Shown here in pieces: positions 1 to 5,439 of a stretch of 6,103 nt of DNA. The stretch is from BMS3Bbin07 sp036244995. GTDB taxonomy: Bacteria; Nitrospirota; Thermodesulfovibrionia; Thermodesulfovibrionales; JdFR-85. Location of the stretch: assembly GCA_036244995.1 (NCBI GenBank), contig BTTF01000108.1, forward strand, positions 1 through 6,103, written 5' to 3'. A model generated the notes under the pieces. The model had not been told where the DNA came from. It ran no database searches and worked only from the letters and a program-made list of their open reading frames with translations. Within the stretch, counting starts at the first letter, position 1. Every line of letters starts with the position of its first letter. A program made the translations under genes and the position numbers.

Positions 1-9
1 CCCCGTATA

Positions 10-39
10 TTGTCTTTATACAACCATTAGAGTTAAAAT
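10..39 (+). promoter_or_regulatory. possible sigma-70-like promoter upstream of alaC
   Basis: TTGTCT at 10-15 (four of six matches to TTGACA) and TAAAAT at 34-39 (five of six to TATAAT) are separated by 18 bases in an AT-rich leader, about 38 bases before the first start codon. Such matches arise easily by chance in AT-rich DNA, and the upstream gene is not visible, so this is a weak candidate for the promoter of the alaC-hom transcript. Confidence 0.22.
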
Positions 40-76
40 AATCAGATAAACCAAAAGATTTTCCGGAGACAGGATC

Positions 77-1270
77 ATGAATGAAGGATATGAGAGGGAA
101 ATGTTTAATTTTAACAGGATAAAGAGGCTGCCTCCCTATGTCTTTGCCATTGTTAATGCCCTCAAGCATGAAGCAAGGCTGCAGGGAGACGATATTATAG
201 ACCTTGGTATGGGAAATCCCGACCTGCCGGCACCCAAACATATAGTTGAGAAACTCTGTGAGGCATCAAGGAATCCCAGGAATCACAGGTATTCCGCATC
301 AAAGGGGATAACCCAGCTGAGGATGGCAATATGTGAGTGGTACAAGAGGAGATTTGATGTTGATCTCGACCCTGAGTCAGAGGCGGTTGTGACTATCGGT
401 TCAAAGGAGGGCCTGAGCCATCTGGCCCTTGCCATAGTAGAGCCCGGGGATGTTGCACTTACACCAACTCCTGCATATCCAATCCATCCATACAGTGTAA
501 TAATTGCGGGAGGAGAGGTAAGGAGTGTGCCCATCGGGCCTGGAATAAATTTCCTGGAGGAACTTGAAAAGGCATTTAAAAATACATGGCCAAGACCAAA
601 ACTGCTTATAATCAACTTTCCTCACAACCCAACCACCGAGGTGGTTGATCTTGAGTTTTTTAAATCTGTAGTTGATTTTGCAAAAGAGAACAAACTGATA
701 GTCATCCATGACTTTGCCTATGCCGACCTTATCTTTGACAATTATGAGGCATCAAGCTTTCTTCAGGTCCCCGGGGCCAGGGATGTCGGTGTCGAGTTTT
801 TCTCCCTCACAAAGAGTTATTCCATGGCTGGATGGAGGGTTGGTTTCTGTGTCGGCAACCGCAAACTTGTAGGCGCACTCATAAAGATGAAGAGTTACCT
901 TGACTACGGAATGTTTCAACCTATTCAGATAGCAAGTATAGTTGCACTGCGGGGTCCCCAGGACTGCGTGGAGGAGATCAGGAAGACCTATGAGAAGAGG
1001 AGAAACACACTCTGCAGGGGACTGAACCGGATGGGCTGGGAAGTAAAGCCCCCGAAGGCCACAATGTTTGTCTGGACAAAGATTCCGGAACCCTATGTCA
1101 AGATGGGCTCCCTTGAATTTTCAAAATTCGTACTTAAAGAGGCAAAGGTGGCCGTATCACCCGGCATAGGTTTCGGAGAGGGCGGAGATGAGTATGTAAG
1201 GTTTGCCCTTGTTGAGAATGAACACCGTATAAGGCAGGCAGTTAAAGGGATCAGGAGGTTATTCAGATAA
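77..1270 (+). CDS. alaC: AlaC-type alanine/aspartate-family aminotransferase (PLP fold type I)
   Basis: Cytosolic PLP-dependent class I/II aminotransferase of 397 residues, the usual family length. The N-terminal RIKRLPPYVF (residues 14-23) and GMGNPD (44-49) match what I recall of E. coli AlaC, which makes alanine from pyruvate and glutamate. Visible PLP-site residues are N184 in FPHNPT, D212 and Y215 in HDFAYADL, the Schiff-base lysine K246 in SLTKSYSMAGWRVGF, and R254. R376 in YVRFAL is the expected carboxylate-binding arginine. The start at 77 has GGAG at 65-68, eight bases upstream; an in-frame ATG at 101 also fits the family but has a poorly spaced ribosome site. The stop overlaps the hom start by one base (TAATG), implying translational coupling. 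That pairing suggests a role in aspartate-family amino acids. Family assignment is firm; the true amino donor and acceptor (alanine, aspartate or other) cannot be read from sequence. Confidence 0.93.
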   Translation: MNEGYEREMFNFNRIKRLPPYVFAIVNALKHEARLQGDDIIDLGMGNPDLPAPKHIVEKLCEASRNPRNHRYSASKGITQLRMAICEWYKRRFDVDLDPESEAVVTIGSKEGLSHLALAIVEPGDVALTPTPAYPIHPYSVIIAGGEVRSVPIGPGINFLEELEKAFKNTWPRPKLLIINFPHNPTTEVVDLEFFKSVVDFAKENKLIVIHDFAYADLIFDNYEASSFLQVPGARDVGVEFFSLTKSYSMAGWRVGFCVGNRKLVGALIKMKSYLDYGMFQPIQIASIVALRGPQDCVEEIRKTYEKRRNTLCRGLNRMGWEVKPPKATMFVWTKIPEPYVKMGSLEFSKFVLKEAKVAVSPGIGFGEGGDEYVRFALVENEHRIRQAVKGIRRLFR

Positions 1271-2583
1271 TGATCAATGTCGGGATTATCGGTTTTGGGA
1301 CTGTGGGTACAGGCACGGCAAAGATACTGCTTGAAAATAACGTTGTCATAGAAGAGAAAACCGGCCTTCAGATAAACCTTCAGAGCATTGCCGACCTCGA
1401 TACCGAAAGGGACCGGGGAGTAAAAATACCAGAAGGCATACTTACGCGTGAAGTCTCTGATGTCATTGACAACCCGGACATCCATATTGTGGTGGAACTT
1501 ATGGGAGGCATTCAGCCTGCAAAGGATTTTATCCTCCGGGCACTGAATAACGGCAAGCATGTGGTGACTGCCAACAAGGCCCTCCTTGCCACAGAGGGTA
1601 AAGAGATATTTGAAGCGGCTGAAAAGAACTCTGTATCTGTTGGGCTTGAGGCGGCTGTTGCAGGCGGCATACCGATTATAAAGGTACTGAAAGAGGGCCT
1701 TGTGGCCAACAGGATTCTCTCGATATACGGCATCATAAACGGTACTTCGAATTATATACTCACAAAGATGACAGAGGATGGCATTGATTTTTCAGATGCA
1801 CTTAAAGAGGCCCGGAGTCTGGGTTATGCAGAGGCCGACCCGACCCTTGACATTGAAGGGTTTGATACAGCGCACAAACTCACAATCATCTCCTCTCTGG
1901 CCTTTGGAATTCCTCTCTCTTATGAGAAGATTCACATTGAAGGGATTACAAGACTCACATTACAGGATATAGAGTTTGCCGGAGAATTAGGTTACAAGAT
2001 AAAGCTTCTTGCGATTACAAAGTCTGTAAACGGAGAGGTTGAGCTCAGGGTGCATCCAACCATGATACCTGAAAATTACCTGATATCCAGGGTTGACGGC
2101 GTCCTGAATGCTGTTTACGTTATGGGAGATGCAGTTGGGGAGACCCTTTATTACGGCAGGGGTGCAGGAGATATGCCGACAGGCAGTGCTGTTGTGAGTG
2201 ACATCGTGGATATAGCAGGAGATATCAGGAACAATGGTGTCTCCTCTCTTGGGACTGATTTTATCGGAAAAAGGAGTGACCTTAAAATAAAGGCTATTGG
2301 TGACATAGAATCCATGTATTATTTCAGGTTTACTGCCCTTGACCGTCCCGGTGTCCTCTCCAGGATATCCGGAATCCTCGGGGATTATAATATAGGCATA
2401 GCTGCAGTTATACAGAAGGGCAGACGGGCCGGTGCGGCGGTTCCGCTTGTAGTGCTGACTCATAAGGCAAGGGAGCGTGATGTTCAGAAGGCCCTTCAGG
2501 AAATAGACAGGCTCGATGTGGTAGCCGACAGGACAGCCTTTATACGTGTAGAAGGCGAGGAAACAGAGGGATTTAACGATTGA
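1270..2583 (+). CDS. hom: homoserine dehydrogenase with C-terminal ACT domain
   Basis: Reduces aspartate 4-semialdehyde to homoserine with NAD(P)H, the branch-point step toward threonine and methionine. The 437 residues are typical of the monofunctional bacterial enzyme. The Rossmann motif GFGTVG lies at residues 8-13, ELMGG at 76-80 and TANKA at 100-104. The catalytic domain has NGTSNYIL at 157-164 and GYAEADPT at 185-192 (E188 expected to bind substrate), then D199 and K203 in GFDTAHK, matching the catalytic aspartate and lysine of the family. An ACT domain begins near residue 349 (FTALDRPGVLSRIS) and runs to about 422, the usual site of feedback inhibition by threonine. No aspartokinase domain is fused. 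The ATG at 1270 overlaps the alaC stop; AGGAGG at 1253-1258 inside alaC supplies a ribosome site with a longish 11-base spacer. Confidence 0.97.
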   Translation: MINVGIIGFGTVGTGTAKILLENNVVIEEKTGLQINLQSIADLDTERDRGVKIPEGILTREVSDVIDNPDIHIVVELMGGIQPAKDFILRALNNGKHVVTANKALLATEGKEIFEAAEKNSVSVGLEAAVAGGIPIIKVLKEGLVANRILSIYGIINGTSNYILTKMTEDGIDFSDALKEARSLGYAEADPTLDIEGFDTAHKLTIISSLAFGIPLSYEKIHIEGITRLTLQDIEFAGELGYKIKLLAITKSVNGEVELRVHPTMIPENYLISRVDGVLNAVYVMGDAVGETLYYGRGAGDMPTGSAVVSDIVDIAGDIRNNGVSSLGTDFIGKRSDLKIKAIGDIESMYYFRFTALDRPGVLSRISGILGDYNIGIAAVIQKGRRAGAAVPLVVLTHKARERDVQKALQEIDRLDVVADRTAFIRVEGEETEGFND

Positions 2584-2620
2584 CGAGGGACGATTTAATC
2601 TGGTAATCTTCAATTCTTGA

Positions 2621-2628
2621 AGGGGAGG
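2621..2628 (+). promoter_or_regulatory. strong Shine-Dalgarno deciding the start of the TusA-like gene
   Basis: AGGGGAGG ends six bases before the ATG at 2635. An upstream in-frame TTG at 2617 would place this site inside the gene and add six residues with no family support, so 2635 is the likely start. Confidence 0.8.
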
Positions 2629-2634
2629 TATTTT

Positions 2635-2880
2635 ATGGAAGAGATTAAGCCGGACAAGACCATTAACATAAAAGGCCTGGTCTGCCCTTACACCTTTGTA
2701 AAATCCAAGCTCGCTATAGAGGATATGGAGGTTGGAGAGGTGCTTGAAATTATTCTCGACTATCCGGAGGCATCAAGAAGCATACCCAAGTCCATGGAAG
2801 ACCACGGCCACAAGGTACTGAAGGTCGAGAAGATCAATGACACAGACTGGGTACTTGTTATAAGAAAGGAGAGGGAGTGA
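2635..2880 (+). CDS. TusA-family sulfur carrier / sulfurtransferase
   Basis: Small cytosolic protein of 81 residues, the normal length of the TusA (SirA-like) family, which carries persulfide sulfur on a conserved cysteine. The diagnostic N-terminal motif is present: KGLVCPYTFVKSKLA, with C17-P18 as the sulfur-carrying Cys-Pro and the amphipathic helix after it. The rest fits the beta-alpha-beta fold: GEVLEIILDYPEAS, then SIPKSMEDHGHKV and a final strand WVLVIRKE. TusA itself relays sulfur from IscS toward tRNA 2-thiouridine; relatives serve molybdopterin, dissimilatory sulfur oxidation and other routes, so I give no gene symbol. Lying 51 bases after hom and overlapping a MoeB/ThiF-type gene by one base (TGATG), it more likely supplies sulfur to that enzyme's pathway than acts alone. 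The partner is inferred only from gene order. Confidence 0.9.
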   Translation: MEEIKPDKTINIKGLVCPYTFVKSKLAIEDMEVGEVLEIILDYPEASRSIPKSMEDHGHKVLKVEKINDTDWVLVIRKERE

Positions 2881-3686
2881 TGGAACTTAACGACGAGCAG
2901 ATACATCGTTACAGCAGGCATATTATTTTACCTGAGGTTGGAGGCAAGGGGCAGAAGAAACTGCTTTCCGCAAGGATCATCATAGTCGGTGCCGGGGGGC
3001 TCGGGTGTCCGGTGGGTTATTACCTTGCTGCAGCCGGTGTGGGGACTATAGGAATAATAGACAACGACACTATCGAACTGAGCAATCTGCAGCGCCAGAT
3101 CGCCCACAATACAGAGCGGGTCGGCATGTATAAGACCGACTCGGCAAAAAAGACATTTGAGGCCCTTAATCCGGACGTTAATGTAATTGCAATAAAGGAA
3201 AGGATCTCTAAGGATAATATCCTTGACCTTATAAAGGATTATGATATTGTAGTAGACGGCAGTGACAACTTTCCTACAAGGTACCTTGTAAACGACGCCT
3301 GTGTCCTATCGGGCAAACCATTGGTGAGTGGCGCTATCCTGAGGTTTGAAGGCCAGGTAACTACAATCCTGCCTAAAGAGGGACACTGCTACAGGTGTCT
3401 ATTTGAGGAGCCACCTCCTCCGGGGCTTGTCCCGTCATGTCAGGAGGCAGGAGTTTTGGGGGCGCTTCCAGGTGTTATAGGCGGATTGCAGGCCATGGAG
3501 GTACTGAAGCTGATACTCGGAAGGGGAGAGCCACTTAAAAACCGGTTACTCATCTACGATGCCCTTAAAACATCCTTCAGAAAGGTCAGGATACCCAAAA
3601 ATCCTGCATGTCCTGTATGTGGAGACAACCCCACAATTACAGAGCTTCATGATTATGAAGCCGAATACTGCCGGATGAGGCTTTAA
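2880..3686 (+). CDS. moeB: MoeB/ThiF/HesA-type E1-like adenylyltransferase
   Basis: ATP-dependent enzyme that adenylates the C-terminal Gly-Gly of a ubiquitin-like sulfur carrier (MoaD for molybdopterin, ThiS for thiazole, relatives for cysteine or homocysteine). Its 268 residues match stand-alone MoeB. Features: RYSRHIILPEVG at 10-21; nucleotide loop GAGGLG at 37-42; D61 in IIDNDTIELSNLQRQ with N69 and R72; DGSDNFPTR at 126-134; RFEGQ at 155-159; C187 in PSCQEAGVLG, aligning with the conserved cysteine of E. coli MoeB; zinc ligands C170, C173, C244 and C247 as two CxxC pairs. There is no C-terminal rhodanese domain. The ATG at 2880 has AGGAG at 2867-2871 eight bases upstream; a GTG three bases earlier is also possible. 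The symbol denotes family: no MoaD- or ThiS-like gene lies in the window, so the real carrier, and whether the product is molybdopterin, thiamine or an amino acid, is open. Confidence 0.9.
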   Translation: MELNDEQIHRYSRHIILPEVGGKGQKKLLSARIIIVGAGGLGCPVGYYLAAAGVGTIGIIDNDTIELSNLQRQIAHNTERVGMYKTDSAKKTFEALNPDVNVIAIKERISKDNILDLIKDYDIVVDGSDNFPTRYLVNDACVLSGKPLVSGAILRFEGQVTTILPKEGHCYRCLFEEPPPPGLVPSCQEAGVLGALPGVIGGLQAMEVLKLILGRGEPLKNRLLIYDALKTSFRKVRIPKNPACPVCGDNPTITELHDYEAEYCRMRL

Positions 3687-3761
3687 AAAAGGTCTGCTTC
3701 AGTCACAGAGGGCATGGAGAGGGAAACAGGGTGGAAAGCAAAGAAAGAGGTCCCGGAGAAA

Positions 3762-3767
3762 AGGGAG
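3762..3767 (+). promoter_or_regulatory. Shine-Dalgarno favouring the inner GTG start of the DUF362 gene
   Basis: AGGGAG sits five bases before the GTG at 3773. A second candidate, GGAGAGGG at 3716-3723, sits seven bases before an upstream in-frame GTG at 3731. The two cannot be separated by spacing alone; family alignment favours the inner start. Confidence 0.4.
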
Positions 3768-3772
3768 ATACA

Positions 3773-4891
3773 GTGCCTTCAAAGGTCTTTTTTGCACCTG
3801 CAAGGGTCACGAAGTGGAAATATGATGACAGCATGCCCGGAAAGCTTCAACGCCTTCTAAAAACCTTTAATCTGTCTGCTGTTTTTGACAAGGACGAGTG
3901 GGTAGCAATAAAGACACACTTCGGTTCCCCGGGTGCGCACCGGATTGTCAGGCCTGTCTTTCTGAGCAGGATCGTTGAGGCAGTTAATGAGGTGGGGGCC
4001 AACCCCTTTGTCACAGACACGGTAAGGATCAAGGGACTTGAATACCTGAAGGTGGCAAACTCAAACGGAATAAACCATCTCTCGGTCGGAGCCCCTGTAA
4101 TACTTGCCGACGGCCTCTTTGGCAATGACAACATCATCCTGCCTGCTGGTGAGATTCTCGGCAGGATTGCCGTGGCCTCGGCAATACATGATGCAACGGC
4201 AATGGTGGTCTGCTCCCATGTAAAGGGACATATAAATGCCGGATATGCCGGGGCAATAAAGAACATGGCCATGGGTGGAGTAAGCTCCTCTCACAGAGAG
4301 TGCGGCTGGAAATGCGGCAGGGGATCCATGCATACAATCGGAGAGGGAGAGCTTACCTGGAATATAGAGCTCTGTAACTACTGCATGCAGTGCGTGGATA
4401 TCTGCCCTCTTGAATTAATATCATTTGAAGATAACAAACTCAGGTGGGACAAGGAGCACTGCTGGAGATGCGGCCGCTGTGAAAGGGGATGTCAGGCAGG
4501 GGCCATCCACTTGCCGGGAGATGACGAAAGGTTCATGAGGTCCCTGGCAGAGGCCACCATGGTTGTGCTTAAAACCTTCAGGCCTGACAAAATAATATAC
4601 ATAAACTTCCTCACAGAGATCCAGCCTGAGTGTGACTGCATGCCGGCAGCTGATGTACCTGTTGTGCAGGATATCGGTATCCTGTTAAGCAATGACATTG
4701 TTGCCATTGAACAGGCCTCCATTGACCTTGTTCTGAAAGAGAAGCACCTGCCGTCCTCCATGGCTGATGAAGGAGTGGATGAAGAGGGCGATATATTTAA
4801 AGGGCTCCACAGTAAACCCTATGAGCTACAGGTATCAGAGGCTGAACGTCTCGGTCTTGGCAGCAGACGATACGAGTTAGTCACTCTTTAA
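3773..4891 (+). CDS. DUF362 protein with two 4Fe-4S ferredoxin motifs
   Basis: Iron-sulfur protein of the DUF362 family, 372 residues from this start. The N-terminal DUF362 core begins at once (SKVFFAPAR, residues 3-11) and includes VAIKTHFGSPGAHR at 44-57, TDTVRIKG at 81-88 and GHINAGYAGAIKNMAMG at 152-168. Two ferredoxin motifs follow: C201, C204, C207 and C211-Pro, then C230, C233, C236 and C240, enough for two 4Fe-4S clusters. Further cysteines at C177, C181, C287 and C289 could hold another metal or a thiol site. There is no signal peptide or membrane segment, so it is probably cytosolic. The family has no settled reaction that I know of; an electron-transfer role is inference. An upstream GTG at 3731 would add 14 charged residues unlike the family core, so I chose 3773. 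It sits 86 bases after the MoeB-type gene with no terminator between. Confidence 0.88.
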   Translation: MPSKVFFAPARVTKWKYDDSMPGKLQRLLKTFNLSAVFDKDEWVAIKTHFGSPGAHRIVRPVFLSRIVEAVNEVGANPFVTDTVRIKGLEYLKVANSNGINHLSVGAPVILADGLFGNDNIILPAGEILGRIAVASAIHDATAMVVCSHVKGHINAGYAGAIKNMAMGGVSSSHRECGWKCGRGSMHTIGEGELTWNIELCNYCMQCVDICPLELISFEDNKLRWDKEHCWRCGRCERGCQAGAIHLPGDDERFMRSLAEATMVVLKTFRPDKIIYINFLTEIQPECDCMPAADVPVVQDIGILLSNDIVAIEQASIDLVLKEKHLPSSMADEGVDEEGDIFKGLHSKPYELQVSEAERLGLGSRRYELVTL

Positions 4892-4922
4892 GCAAGGCTC
4901 ACCAACCTGTTAACCTGAAAGG

Positions 4923-4928
4923 AAAGGA
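4923..4928 (+). promoter_or_regulatory. ribosome binding site of the RidA-family gene
   Basis: AAAGGA in a purine-rich run, seven bases before the ATG at 4936. It supports independent translation of this gene after the 44-base gap from the DUF362 gene. Confidence 0.6.
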
Positions 4929-4935
4929 ACAAAAT

Positions 4936-5439
4936 ATGTTAATAGAAGAACGGCTCAGGGAACTCGCAATAGAACTTCCTGAAGCACCCTCACCACTTGG
5001 CTCTTACACCCCTGCCCTGAAGACCGGAAATCTGCTCTTTCTCAGCGGAATATTGCCCCTGAAAGACGGGGCTCTGCTTGCAGAGGGTATTGTTGGCAAG
5101 GATGTCGATATTGATATTGCCAGAGAGGCAGCACGCCGGATAGTGGTTAATGCCCTCTCAATCGTCAAGGAGACCTGCGGTCTCGAAAACATCAGCCGGT
5201 GTATCAGGCTGAACGGCTATATTGCCTCAGAGACAAATTTTCATGAACAGCCGGCAGTACTTAATGCAGCCTCTGACCTGCTCAGGGAGATATTCGGAGA
5301 GAGTGGTATTCACACAAGAACAGCCGTCGGTGTCGCTGTCCTGCCGATGAATGCACCCGTAGAGATAGATTTTATTTTTGAGGTGAGACAAACAACAAAC
5401 GGGCAACCACAGGGGGTTGCCCTTACCGTGAACTTGTGA
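4936..5439 (+). CDS. RidA (YjgF/YER057c/UK114) family protein with repeat-encoded C-terminal tail
   Basis: RidA-family proteins form trimers and hydrolyse reactive enamine/imine intermediates such as 2-aminoacrylate released by PLP enzymes. The domain fills residues 1-150: PLGSYTPALKTGNLLFLSG at 20-38, an internal helix around EAARRIVVNALSIVKE, and TRTAVGVAVLPMNAPVEIDF at 127-146. R128 aligns with the carboxylate-binding Arg105 of E. coli RidA, so deaminase activity is possible. The longer N-terminus and FHEQPAVLNAASDLL segment point to the roughly 150-residue subfamily rather than short canonical RidA. The oddity is residues 151-167 (RQTTNGQPQGVALTVNL): they are encoded by a transposon-type palindrome and its A-rich flank, and a near-identical peptide occurs inside the following transposase. 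The family normally ends near residue 150, so the native stop was probably displaced. The stop overlaps the next start (TGATG). Neighbouring PLP and amino-acid genes suit a clean-up role. Confidence 0.92.
   Translation: MLIEERLRELAIELPEAPSPLGSYTPALKTGNLLFLSGILPLKDGALLAEGIVGKDVDIDIAREAARRIVVNALSIVKETCGLENISRCIRLNGYIASETNFHEQPAVLNAASDLLREIFGESGIHTRTAVGVAVLPMNAPVEIDFIFEVRQTTNGQPQGVALTVNL
5401..5427 (-). repeat. REP-like palindrome copy 1 (AAC-type stem, degenerate foot), inside ridA 3' end
   Basis: An 8-bp stem, GGGCAACC at 5401-5408 with GGTTGCCC at 5415-5422, encloses a 6-nt loop (ACAGGG). Read on the minus strand it matches copy 3 (5844-5870) at 24 of 27 positions; the GTAG foot is changed to GTAA. 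It lies entirely within the last codons of the RidA gene and ends 11 bases before the transposase start. No T-run follows, so it is not a typical terminator. Confidence 0.85.

Noticed and set aside
1093..1560. Minus-strand open frame of about 155 codons spanning the alaC-hom junction
   Set aside because: Shadow of two well-supported plus-strand genes; no domain motif and no independent support.
1987..2613. Long open frame on the minus strand (about 208 codons) opposite hom
   Set aside because: It lies wholly antisense to a clearly conserved ACT-containing homoserine dehydrogenase, and its translation shows no recognisable domain or composition of a real protein.
2880..3686. MoeB-type gene as a MOCS3-like rhodanese fusion
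   Set aside because: The protein stops about 20 residues after the second zinc CxxC pair, leaving no room for a rhodanese domain.
3687..3772. Gap before the DUF362 gene checked for a terminator or promoter
   Set aside because: No stem with a T-run and no convincing -35/-10 pair; only purine-rich ribosome-site-like runs.
3847..4337. Several overlapping minus-strand open frames opposite the DUF362 gene
   Set aside because: Mutually overlapping in different frames and opposite a conserved Fe-S protein gene, so they reflect codon bias rather than genes.
5401..5425. Hairpin after the RidA domain considered as a rho-independent terminator
   Set aside because: No T-run follows the stem and the sequence is translated; the same hairpin recurs inside the transposase gene.
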